Source of the DNA: Pseudofulvimonas gallinarii
GTDB lineage: Bacteria > Pseudomonadota > Gammaproteobacteria > Xanthomonadales > UBA2363
Assembly: GCF_004343305.1 (NCBI RefSeq)
Contig: NZ_SMAF01000006.1
Coordinates: forward strand, 1 to 64,000
Reading direction: 5' to 3'
DNA: 64,000 nucleotides
The notes beneath the pieces were generated by a model. The model searched no databases. It worked only from the letters and a program-made list of their open reading frames with translations, and was not told where the DNA came from. Of this stretch, positions 55,138 to 62,663 are shown piece after piece. Position 1 is the stretch's first letter, and each line of letters begins with the position of its first letter. Made by a program: the position numbers and the translations under genes.

Positions 55138-55584
55138 CTACCCGTTGCCGGCACCTGTTGGCGGCGGCATCGGTGTCGGCGGTTGCCGGCCGGCGCAGAT
55201 GCGCGCCACGTCCTGCTCCGAAGGCGGCAACAGGCGTCGGGCGTGGCGGCGCACCTGCCGTGCCGCCCAGGCCAGCCAGGGCGCATCGTCGGCAGCGTGG
55301 TTCCAGCGCGGTTCACTGCCCAGTACATCCGGTGCATGCAAGGCCAGGATTTCGGCAAGGGCAACGGCCGGCAGGTGCCGGCCGCTGCCGGCATCGCGGT
55401 GGGTGACGCGCAGGAACGGCGCGCTGCCCCAGTCGTGCAGGATCTCCAGCCACAGCCGTGCATTGCCGTAGACGATGCTGCATTCCCGCGGTGGCTGGAC
55501 ATGGATGCGTGGCCCGTCGATATCGAGTCCGGCCAGGAAGCGGAAGTGCCGGCGCACCTGCTCGGCGAACACCAGCGGCCGCAC
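55138..55584 (-). CDS. Hypothetical protein between two FG-GAP genes
   Basis: A 148-residue protein I do not recognise. It starts 21 bases after the FG-GAP gene upstream, so it is probably in the same transcript. No signal peptide or membrane segment is visible. Composition is Arg-, Trp- and His-rich (A-P-W-L-A-W-A-A-R-Q-V-R-R-H-A-R-R-L-L), with regular alpha/beta alternation such as N-A-R-L-W-L-E-I-L-H-D-W. The tail is P-P-T-P-M-P-P-P. It might be a cytoplasmic partner of the exported proteins, but I have no evidence beyond location. Confidence 0.62.
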   Translation of the reverse strand: MRPLVFAEQVRRHFRFLAGLDIDGPRIHVQPPRECSIVYGNARLWLEILHDWGSAPFLRVTHRDAGSGRHLPAVALAEILALHAPDVLGSEPRWNHAADDAPWLAWAARQVRRHARRLLPPSEQDVARICAGRQPPTPMPPPTGAGNG

Positions 55585-55605
55585 GCGGCGAGCGCCGGCC
55601 GGGAC

Positions 55606-57117
55606 TCAGGGCTCGAAGCCATCGCCGAAGATGCGATCGTCCTCGTAGATCCAGACCGCACCGCGGCGGCCTCCGATCAGCGTGCCGGAAAGTGGATAAC
55701 CGATGGCCAGGTGACTGCTGGAGAAGTCCAGGGCGGTACCGAAGCGCCCGCCGCCCAGCTGCAGGCCGGTGACCACACCCGGTCGCAGCTCTGCCTGCCA
55801 GGCGTTGCCGTCGACGCTGGCGCTGCCGTCACCGGCGCGCCGCAACTCGACCATGCCGACATTGGCAACCGGAGCCGGCGGCAAGGACGAGCCGCTGCCA
55901 TTGGTGCGCGGCGCCGCGACGGCGATCCAGTTGTCGAAACCGATGCCGACCGCGCTCCCGAATTGCATCTCCGGCTGCACGCCGGGCGGCGTGCCCCCGA
56001 CGTTGACCGCGACACCGCCGTCCTGGAACACCCATTGCCCGTTGCTCTGCCGGACATAGCGTGCGACGCGCCCGCAGCTGCCGCTCGAACACTGGCTGGT
56101 AATGCTCCCCAGGGCACCTGCAACCAGCGTGTTGCCGGCGAGTGCCACCGAGGTGCCGAAGCGATCCTGCGAGGTCAGGCCAACGAGGCTGGCGGCCTCG
56201 ACGAGTGCGGATCCTTCAAACAGGTACACACGTCCTGTTTGCGGGAACAGGTCGTCGAGCTTGTCCGGTGCGCCCACCGCCATCCGCACGTAACCATTGC
56301 CCCGCGAATTCTGATCGATCCAGACACTGGCTCCAAAGCGGTCGTTGCTGTTGCCGTTGCCGGCGGTCCGCGCGGAAGCCGCGCCCCAGCTGCCGCCGAG
56401 GTCGCTGAATGCGTGGACCAGGACGCGCCCCTGATGACTGTTCCAGCCCGGACATCCCACCGCCGCCCGCGTCATGCCGTCACTGTTGGGCCCTGTCAGC
56501 GCCACCGCATGGCCGCACTGCGAGCCGGCTGTGGTTTGCGCCGGGATCGCAAGCGGCTCCCAGTTGTCCGTATCCTGATCAAGGTGCCAGGCGGCGTATC
56601 CGCCCTGGAGATTGCCGGGCTGCGGCAGGCTGCCTGTGCCCGGGCAGCCGACCAGCAGGTGACGGCCACGCAGGGCGACGGCCTGACCGCAGCGCGGGGC
56701 AAGGCCGAAGGTCGCCGGCGTCAGACGCTGGCTGGGGATCCACTCGCCGTCCTGCTTGCGGAACAGGAAGATCGCACCGGCCGGCTTGATACCGCCAAAC
56801 CCGGCGCCGTGGTCGACCAGGGTGCCGGGCGCGCCGACAGCCAGCCAGTCAGCATCGATGGCGACGGCGTGGCCGAACTCCGGCCCGCTGCTGCTCTGGG
56901 CGGGCAGGTCCGTGTAGTTGCCGGCGACCGTGGCGCTGCGCACAAACGCCGGGGCGGCGGCGCCCCGGCCGTGGAAGCGCAGATCGGTGCCGGCAGCGAT
57001 GTCGGCATCGACCTCTTCGGCGACCTGCTGCGCCAGGCTGGCTGCCGTCGGTCCCGACGCGGGCAACGCCAGCACGGCAAGGCAGAAAGTGAGGCGGGTA
57101 GTGCAACGGCTGTTCAT
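55606..57117 (-). CDS. Exported FG-GAP beta-propeller protein with a DGFE tail
   Basis: A paralogue of the neighbouring FG-GAP protein with exactly the same length (503 residues). It has a signal peptide (F-C-L-A-V-L-A-L-P-A-S-G-P-T-A-A), then FG-GAP repeats such as F-G-H-A-V-A-I-D-A-D-W-L-A-V-G-A-P-G and C-G-Q-A-V-A-L-R-G-R-H-L-L-V-G-C-P-G. The Cys motifs G-C-P-G and C-G-H-A-V are shared. The end is D-R-I-F-G-D-G-F-E-P. AGGAG lies 6 bases before the ATG. It has its own promoter element at 57149-57176 and is followed closely by the 148-residue gene. Confidence 0.9.
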   Translation of the reverse strand: MNSRCTTRLTFCLAVLALPASGPTAASLAQQVAEEVDADIAAGTDLRFHGRGAAAPAFVRSATVAGNYTDLPAQSSSGPEFGHAVAIDADWLAVGAPGTLVDHGAGFGGIKPAGAIFLFRKQDGEWIPSQRLTPATFGLAPRCGQAVALRGRHLLVGCPGTGSLPQPGNLQGGYAAWHLDQDTDNWEPLAIPAQTTAGSQCGHAVALTGPNSDGMTRAAVGCPGWNSHQGRVLVHAFSDLGGSWGAASARTAGNGNSNDRFGASVWIDQNSRGNGYVRMAVGAPDKLDDLFPQTGRVYLFEGSALVEAASLVGLTSQDRFGTSVALAGNTLVAGALGSITSQCSSGSCGRVARYVRQSNGQWVFQDGGVAVNVGGTPPGVQPEMQFGSAVGIGFDNWIAVAAPRTNGSGSSLPPAPVANVGMVELRRAGDGSASVDGNAWQAELRPGVVTGLQLGGGRFGTALDFSSSHLAIGYPLSGTLIGGRRGAVWIYEDDRIFGDGFEP

Positions 57118-57148
57118 GGCGGCTCCTGTGGTGATTGATGTGCAGCTA

Positions 57149-57176
57149 AACCCGGCGCGCAGGCGGGAGCGCACGC
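57149..57176 (-). promoter_or_regulatory. Bipartite ECF-type promoter element of the second FG-GAP gene
   Basis: GCGTGCGCTC begins at 57176 and GTT occupies 57151-57149 on the minus strand, 15 bases apart, and 32 bases upstream of the ATG. The element fills the 74-base gap after the small exported protein gene. Confidence 0.62.
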
Positions 57177-57191
57177 TGCCCGCAGTGGCCG

Positions 57192-57695
57192 TCAATCGCC
57201 GCCGTCCAGGTCCAGCACCGGCAGGTCAATGGACAGCGCGCTCTGCCAGCGTCCATTGGTGGCATCGGCCGGCACCTCCCAGCTGCCGCGGATGCGTCCG
57301 TTCACCAGTTCCAGCGTGTCACCACCGGGGCTCAGGGCCATCAGGCCGGCGAAGGACAGGCGATGGATGACTGGCGGATTCCGGCTGTCATCCACGTGCA
57401 GCAGCAAGCGGGCACTGTCGAAAGGCAGGCCGGCCTCGATGTTGCCGAGCGGATTGCGTTTGCCGCGACCGAGTTCGGCATCCGGCGCTGACTCGGCCAG
57501 CAGCAGCACCAGGCTGTGACGGCCACCGGCCTGGGCATCACTGAATTGAACGGCGATGCCGTGTTCGAGCTGCACCCGGCGGTCGTCGTGCTGGAACCAG
57601 CCTTCGACCGGCGCCTGCGCGGCTGTGGTCGAGGTGGTTGCAGCCAGTGCGAGGAGGAGCGTCGGCAGATGGCGCAGTGACAGGGGTCGGGTCAT
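57192..57695 (-). CDS. Small exported protein of unknown function
   Basis: A 167-residue protein with a signal peptide (L-P-T-L-L-L-A-L-A-A-T-T-S-T-T-A-A-Q-A). The mature part is mostly beta-like (H-S-L-V-L-L-L-A-E-S, A-R-L-L-L-H-V-D-D, L-E-L-V-N-G-R-I-R-G-S-W) and ends in an acidic stretch L-D-L-D-G-G-D. I do not recognise the family; it could be a single beta-sandwich domain. It lacks the DGFE tail. GGGAGA lies 6 bases before the ATG. It is divergent from the sigma factor gene and has a matching promoter element at 57745-57772. Confidence 0.72.
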   Translation of the reverse strand: MTRPLSLRHLPTLLLALAATTSTTAAQAPVEGWFQHDDRRVQLEHGIAVQFSDAQAGGRHSLVLLLAESAPDAELGRGKRNPLGNIEAGLPFDSARLLLHVDDSRNPPVIHRLSFAGLMALSPGGDTLELVNGRIRGSWEVPADATNGRWQSALSIDLPVLDLDGGD

Positions 57696-57744
57696 GGTTG
57701 ATCTCCCGTGGTGGGTCGGTTCGGGCACACGCCCTGAAGGAGGA

Positions 57745-57772
57745 AACCGCCGCCGTGGCGAGAAACGCACGC
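57745..57772 (-). promoter_or_regulatory. Bipartite ECF-type promoter element of the small exported protein
   Basis: GCGTGCGTTT begins at 57772 and GTT occupies 57747-57745 on the minus strand, 15 bases apart. It lies 50 bases before the ATG, a little farther than for the FG-GAP genes. It is back to back with the sigma factor's own element. Confidence 0.6.
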
Positions 57773-57781
57773 GCACCGGCG

Positions 57782-57809
57782 GCGTGCGCTTGCACCCTCT
57801 TCCGGCGTT
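57782..57809 (+). promoter_or_regulatory. Bipartite ECF-type promoter element of the sigma factor gene
   Basis: GCGTGCGCTT begins at 57782 and GTT occupies 57807-57809, 15 bases apart, 70 bases before the sigma factor ATG. It suggests that the sigma factor drives its own operon. Only 9 bases separate its -35-like box from that of the divergent gene. Confidence 0.62.
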
Positions 57810-57879
57810 GTCAGCGGCATGGAGGACGCAGTCGCTGCCGGCGTGGTCGCCTCGGAGCATCGCGGTTACCATCGCCGCA

Positions 57880-58455
57880 ATGGAGTCCACAGCCCCGCCC
57901 CTGGAATCAACCGCTACGCTGTTGTCGCGGGTGCGCGACGGCGACAGCGCGGCGCGCGAGCGCCTGTGTGCGCTATACCTGCCGATCCTGATGCGCTGGG
58001 CGCATGGACGCCTGCCGCCGGTGGCGCGCGACCTGGCGGAAACCGCCGATGTGGTGCAGGTGGCGCTGATCAAGGCGCTCAAGGCCATCGACCACTTCCA
58101 GCCGCAGCGCGAAGGTGCGTTCCTGGCCTACCTGCGCACGGCATTGCTCAACGTGGTGCGCAGCGAAATCGGCCGCAGTCTGCGCGCTGCTGGCCGGGTG
58201 TCGGACGAGGTTCTCGACTACGCCGCCGACGATTCCATGCTGGTACAGGCGATCGGGCCGGATCTGGTGTGGGACTACGAGCGCGCGCTGGCGGAGCTGA
58301 CGCCGGAATGGCGCGAAGCGGTGATCCTGCGCCTGGAGTTCGGCTTCAGTTTCGAGGAGATCGCCGCCGCCATGCAGCGGCCGTCGGCCAATGCCGCGCG
58401 CATGCTGGTGCATCGTGCCATCGCTGCCCTGAGCGAGCGCCTGGGCCAGGGCTGA
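57880..58455 (+). CDS. ECF-like sigma factor of the FG-GAP locus
   Basis: A 191-residue sigma-70 factor. Region 2 shows V-A-R-D-L-A-E-T-A-D-V-V-Q-V-A-L-I-K-A-L, where the usual D-A-E-D acidic patch is reduced to E-T-A-D (T55). Region 4 has L-T-P-E-W-R-E-A-V-I-L-R-L-E-F-G-F-S-F-E-E-I-A and a helix-turn-helix ending R-A-I-A-A-L-S. Together with the kinase gene that starts 13 bases later, it fits a phospho-activated sigma/kinase pair. No ribosome site is evident before the ATG. I predict it recognises the bipartite element found at five places here. Confidence 0.88.
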   Translation: MESTAPPLESTATLLSRVRDGDSAARERLCALYLPILMRWAHGRLPPVARDLAETADVVQVALIKALKAIDHFQPQREGAFLAYLRTALLNVVRSEIGRSLRAAGRVSDEVLDYAADDSMLVQAIGPDLVWDYERALAELTPEWREAVILRLEFGFSFEEIAAAMQRPSANAARMLVHRAIAALSERLGQG

Positions 58456-58468
58456 GCGGGCGCCGGCG

Positions 58469-61042
58469 GTGAACGGATCACAGGTGCAGGATTGGCTCGA
58501 CCGCCTCATTGATGGAGATGCGGTGGACTGGCAGGAGGCCGAACGGGCCCTGGGTGCCGGCTCGCCGGAACTGGAACGCCTGCGGCGGCTGGCCCGGCTG
58601 TGCACGGCAATGGCCGCGTCCCGCCAGGTGCGCCCGGCCGGGGCTGCGGAAGCGGGCCGCGGCGACGGTTTCAGCTGGGGGCACCTGCGGGTACGCGGGC
58701 GCATCGGCGCCGGCAGTTCAGGCGAAGTGTTCGATGCCTTCGACACGGTGCTGGAGCGCGATGTCGCCCTGAAGCTGCTGCGCGACGATGATGCCATCCA
58801 GCCACGTGCCTTCATTGCCGAAGCCCGGCGGCTGGCGCAGGTGCGGCATGCGAACGTGCTCGCCGTGTATGGCGCCGCCGTCCACGATGGCCGCGCCGGC
58901 ATGTGGAGTGACCGGATCGTCGGCGTCTCCCTGCGCGAGCGGGTGGCGGCCGGCGGGCCGATGGACTGGGACGAAGTGCTGCCCATCGGCGAGCAGCTGG
59001 TGGGCGCCTTGCAGGCTGTTCACGGCGCAGGACTGGTGCATGGTGACCTGAAGCCGGCCAATGTCATGCGCGAGCAGGACAGCGGACGCATCGTGCTGAT
59101 GGATTTCGGCTCTGCTGCCAGTCGTGCCGAGGCGCAGCGCTTCGGGCTGCTGGGTTCGCCACTGGCCATGGCGCCGGAACAGTTGCGCGGCGAGGCGGCG
59201 GGTCCGGCGGTCGACCTGTACGGGCTGGGTGCGGTGTTGTTCCATCTGTGCACAGGTCGCCTGCCGGTTGATGCCGCCGATCTGGCGACGCTGCGCAATG
59301 CCCATGCCCGGGATCTGGCGCGTGAAAGTGCACTCGCCTTGCCCCTGCCAAAGACGCCGCGTCTGCTGCTGGCCGATCTGCTGGCGGCCGATCCGACGCA
59401 ACGCCCGGATCTGGGCAGTGTGCAGCGGCGGCTGGCGCGCATCCGTACGGCGCCTGTCAGGCGCCGCCGTCGCTGGCTGGTTTCGGCGGTGATCGGCAGT
59501 CTGGGTCTGGGCCTGGCCATGGCGCTGGCCGGGCTGCACCAGGCCGCGACAGAGCGTGACCGCGCCCAGGCGGCGGGTGCGGAGCAGGCTGCGGTCAGCG
59601 CCTTTCTCGCCGACCTTCTTGCCGCTCCCAACGTCGCCATGGAGGGGGCCGATGTGCGCGTGCGTGATGTCCTTGATGGTGCCGTGGCCGGTCTGGACCG
59701 TCAATTCGACGGTCATCCGGCGGCACGGGTCCGCGCATTGATGACGATCGGCAACAGCTACCGCAGCCTGGGCCTGCACGCACAGGCCGAGCCGCTGCTC
59801 GCCGAGGCACTTGCCTTGGCACAGCGCCTGTATCCCGCCGACAGTGAGGCCGTGCTCGACATTGAATCGGTCCTGGTCCATGTCCGATCCGAACTTCCCG
59901 ATACCCAACAACCGCAGGCGGCGATCGAGTCGGTGCTGGCACGCGCGCAGAAGTCACTCGGACCGCAGCACCGGATCACCGTCTACCTGATGCTCGCACT
60001 GGCCGCAACGCTTCAGGAGCAGGATCACGTGCAGCGTGCAAGCGGGCTTCTGGAGCAGGTTCTTGCCGTGCGACCCGCGGGTCGCGACGATGGGACGGTC
60101 GATTCACAGCGCCTGGCGGCCATGCATCGCCTGGGAGGTCTGGCAATACAGCAGGGCAACAGCGAGGCGGCCGAGCGCTGGTTGCGGCAGGCCCTGGCCG
60201 AATACGAATCCGCTCGGCCCAGCGCCGCCGGTTACAGCAACCACTTTGCCGCCCGTGGGGATCTGGTTCGGTTGCTGATCGACAAGGGCGACCTGATGGC
60301 GGCGGAAGCGGAGAGTCGTCGCTTGCTGGCCGAAGCCGAAACCCTGTTCGGCGCAAGCCATGGCAATGTGCGCGTCCTGCTCGGCAATCTGGGAGGCATC
60401 CTGAACCAGCAGCGGCGTTTCAGCGAGGCGGTGCCGTATCTGGAACGTGGTGCGGCCCTGGTTGCCGATCACGACCCGCCAGGCAGTTGGCGCCGGCTGA
60501 CGGTGGAGGGCAATCTGGCCAATGCGCTGGCCGAAACCGGGGATCTGGAGCGGGCGCGGGCACTGCGCGAGCGCGCCTACGAAGTGGCGCGGCTCGAGTA
60601 TGGCCCCACCCATCCGATCACCTTGATCATGCACAACAACCTGGCCGAACAACGCCTGCTCGACGGCCGCGCCGACGACGCGCTGACACTGGCTGAAGCC
60701 ATGGTCGGACATGCCCACGAGCGCTTTGGCGACAGCCACCTGTTCACGCTTGAAGGCAGCGAGGTGGCGGCGCGCGCCCGATTCCAGCTCGGCGTTTGGG
60801 ACACAGCGCTGGCCGAGTTGTCGATGCTGTGCGGAAGAAAGTCGGATTCCCTGGGCATTGCGCATCCCAATACCCTCAGTTGCCGTGTGCACCACGCCGA
60901 GGCGCTGGCCGCGGCCGGGCGAGTGGCACAGGCTCGCACCGAACTTCAGTCCGCCCTGGAAGCATGCGATGGCGAGCATGGGCCGGCGCATCCGCTGGGC
61001 ATGCAGATCCGGGCTGCGCTCGCGGCCTTGCCGGGCGACTGA
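58469..61042 (+). CDS. Transmembrane Ser/Thr kinase-like protein with TPR domain
   Basis: An 857-residue protein starting with GTG. A short N-terminal helical part precedes a kinase domain: G-A-G-S-S-G near 80-85, K102 in V-A-L-K-L-L, H-G-D-L-K-P-A-N at 191-198, D-F-G at 212-214 and A-P-E-Q. The catalytic loop has Gly instead of the usual Arg after His; the catalytic Asp is kept. One membrane helix lies near residue 340 (V-S-A-V-I-G-S-L-G-L-G-L-A-M-A-L), followed by about 500 residues of TPR-like helices, probably periplasmic. It is in one operon with the sigma factor and may activate it by phosphorylation. Confidence 0.9.
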   Translation: MNGSQVQDWLDRLIDGDAVDWQEAERALGAGSPELERLRRLARLCTAMAASRQVRPAGAAEAGRGDGFSWGHLRVRGRIGAGSSGEVFDAFDTVLERDVALKLLRDDDAIQPRAFIAEARRLAQVRHANVLAVYGAAVHDGRAGMWSDRIVGVSLRERVAAGGPMDWDEVLPIGEQLVGALQAVHGAGLVHGDLKPANVMREQDSGRIVLMDFGSAASRAEAQRFGLLGSPLAMAPEQLRGEAAGPAVDLYGLGAVLFHLCTGRLPVDAADLATLRNAHARDLARESALALPLPKTPRLLLADLLAADPTQRPDLGSVQRRLARIRTAPVRRRRRWLVSAVIGSLGLGLAMALAGLHQAATERDRAQAAGAEQAAVSAFLADLLAAPNVAMEGADVRVRDVLDGAVAGLDRQFDGHPAARVRALMTIGNSYRSLGLHAQAEPLLAEALALAQRLYPADSEAVLDIESVLVHVRSELPDTQQPQAAIESVLARAQKSLGPQHRITVYLMLALAATLQEQDHVQRASGLLEQVLAVRPAGRDDGTVDSQRLAAMHRLGGLAIQQGNSEAAERWLRQALAEYESARPSAAGYSNHFAARGDLVRLLIDKGDLMAAEAESRRLLAEAETLFGASHGNVRVLLGNLGGILNQQRRFSEAVPYLERGAALVADHDPPGSWRRLTVEGNLANALAETGDLERARALRERAYEVARLEYGPTHPITLIMHNNLAEQRLLDGRADDALTLAEAMVGHAHERFGDSHLFTLEGSEVAARARFQLGVWDTALAELSMLCGRKSDSLGIAHPNTLSCRVHHAEALAAAGRVAQARTELQSALEACDGEHGPAHPLGMQIRAALAALPGD

Positions 61043-61124
61043 GTCCGGCCGGGGCAGTTGGTCAGCCCCTGCACCGGTGTGCAGCACATCAGAAAGTCGG
61101 GTCCGATGCGTTGGACGGCAGGGC

Positions 61125-62558
61125 TCAGGGTTCGAATCCGTCGACGAAGATCCGGTCGGAAACGTAGACCCACACCTGGCCTCGACGCTGGCCCATCAAC
61201 GTCCTCTGGCGCGGGTACCCGATAGCCAGATGGTCGGCGCCGAACGCCAGGCCGGTGCCAAAGCGCCCACCGCTTGCGCCGGGCAGAATGGTGCCCGGAC
61301 GCAATTCGCCCCGCGTCTCGCCGGTGCCGGCGCCGTAGCTTCCATCATCGGCCCGGCGCAGCTCGACCATGCCGACATCGGCGGCAATGGCGGGCGGCAA
61401 AGTTGCCGTACTGCGGTCGGCCAACGGGGCGGACGCGGCAAGCCAGTTGCCCGAGCCCAGTGCCAATACCGAACCGAATTCCATGCCGGCCTGGCCACCC
61501 GGTGGCTCACCACCGGCGTTGACCGCTTCGCCACCATCCTGCCGGAGCCAGATGCCCTCGGGCTGGGTATAACGATGGATATTGCCGCACCGGGGGACGG
61601 TCTGGCATGCACTGCCGCTTCCGGTTCCGCCCGGTGCACCGACCAGGATGTTGGAAAAGTTGGCGGCGACCGCCGTACCGAATCGGGTGTGTGGGTACAG
61701 GTGGCCATTGGGATAGGTGAGCGTCGATGTCGGAATGAAATCGGCGCCCTGGAAGACATACACCGCGCCCGACTGCGCCGCCGGACCGAGTGACCGACCC
61801 GGCGCACCCACGGCCAGCGTCTGCCAGGTGCCGGCGAAAACCAGCCGGTACAGCGACAAGGCCTCCCCAAAGCGGTCGCCCGGCTGGCCATCAGCCGCCG
61901 TCAACTTGCCATTCTGGTTGCCGTTGGTGAACCTCCAGATGCTGCCGCGCCCCTGGTCGTCGCCCGGGCAACCGACAAGCGTGTGATGGGGTGCGTCCAG
62001 CACGTATGGGGTCAGGGCGATTGCGCGGCCGCATTCGGCGCCGACATCGTTGCTGATGACGCCCCAGGCAGGGTTCCAGTTGTCCTCATGCAGGCTGGCA
62101 TTGACAAACGCCCCGGCCTTGGAGCCGGGGACCGCCGGTTGCGTTGCCTCAGGACAGCCCAATGCCACGCGCGGCAGCTTCAGGGCGACACTGTGCCCGC
62201 AGCGCGGGGCCGGCCCCCAGGGAAACCCGGTCACCCGGTGCCGGTATTCCCATTGCTGGCCATTGCGCTTGAACAGGAACACCGCACCCAGTTTCTCGCC
62301 CGGCGGATTGCCCACCACCGTGCCAGGTGCGCCGACCGCCATCCAGTCTCCGTCGATGGCGATGCTGGCCCCGAATTCCGGGCCATCGCCGCTGTCCTGT
62401 TCGGGCAGGCCGTGGTAGTTGCCGGTGAGCACGGCGATTCGTACCAGGCCGTGCTCCGGCGGCGTCCCGGCATCGGCCGTCACGGCGGCCATGGCCAGGC
62501 TGACCATTGATGCAAGCAACGGAAAGAGGTGGTGCGGCGGGCAGGGTCGGCGGGTCAT
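61125..62558 (-). CDS. Third exported FG-GAP beta-propeller protein with a DGFE tail
   Basis: A 477-residue paralogue of the two FG-GAP proteins at 53.6-57.1 kb. It has a signal peptide (H-L-F-P-L-L-A-S-M-V-S-L-A-M-A-A-V-T-A-D-A) and repeats such as F-G-A-S-I-A-I-D-G-D-W-M-A-V-G-A-P-G, C-G-H-S-V-A-L and F-G-S-V-L-A-L-G-S-G-N-W-L-A. The shared motifs G-C-P-E, G-C-P-G-D and C-G-R-A-I are present. The end is D-R-I-F-V-D-G-F-E-P. It converges with the kinase gene. The ATG at 62558 fits the signal peptide and the promoter element at 62592-62619; there is no clear ribosome site. Confidence 0.88.
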   Translation of the reverse strand: MTRRPCPPHHLFPLLASMVSLAMAAVTADAGTPPEHGLVRIAVLTGNYHGLPEQDSGDGPEFGASIAIDGDWMAVGAPGTVVGNPPGEKLGAVFLFKRNGQQWEYRHRVTGFPWGPAPRCGHSVALKLPRVALGCPEATQPAVPGSKAGAFVNASLHEDNWNPAWGVISNDVGAECGRAIALTPYVLDAPHHTLVGCPGDDQGRGSIWRFTNGNQNGKLTAADGQPGDRFGEALSLYRLVFAGTWQTLAVGAPGRSLGPAAQSGAVYVFQGADFIPTSTLTYPNGHLYPHTRFGTAVAANFSNILVGAPGGTGSGSACQTVPRCGNIHRYTQPEGIWLRQDGGEAVNAGGEPPGGQAGMEFGSVLALGSGNWLAASAPLADRSTATLPPAIAADVGMVELRRADDGSYGAGTGETRGELRPGTILPGASGGRFGTGLAFGADHLAIGYPRQRTLMGQRRGQVWVYVSDRIFVDGFEP

Positions 62559-62591
62559 GTCGGCGGCATTCGTGGTGGGTTCGAATGCGAG

Positions 62592-62619
62592 AACAGCCGG
62601 AATGCCGGAAAGCGCACGC
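62592..62619 (-). promoter_or_regulatory. Bipartite ECF-type promoter element of the third FG-GAP gene
   Basis: GCGTGCGCTT begins at 62619 and GTT occupies 62594-62592 on the minus strand, 15 bases apart and 34 bases before the ATG. It lies between the glnA stop and the FG-GAP start. Confidence 0.65.
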
Positions 62620-62663
62620 CGCGGACGGCGCTTCAATGGCGCCGCCGCGGCTGGACTGTCGCC

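Noticed and set aside
53385-57138. Two long plus-strand frames (to 55406 and from 54895) opposite the FG-GAP genes
   Set aside because: They lie antisense to genes with signal peptides, repeats, ribosome sites and a shared tail. Their translations are low-complexity Ala/Gly/Arg-rich.
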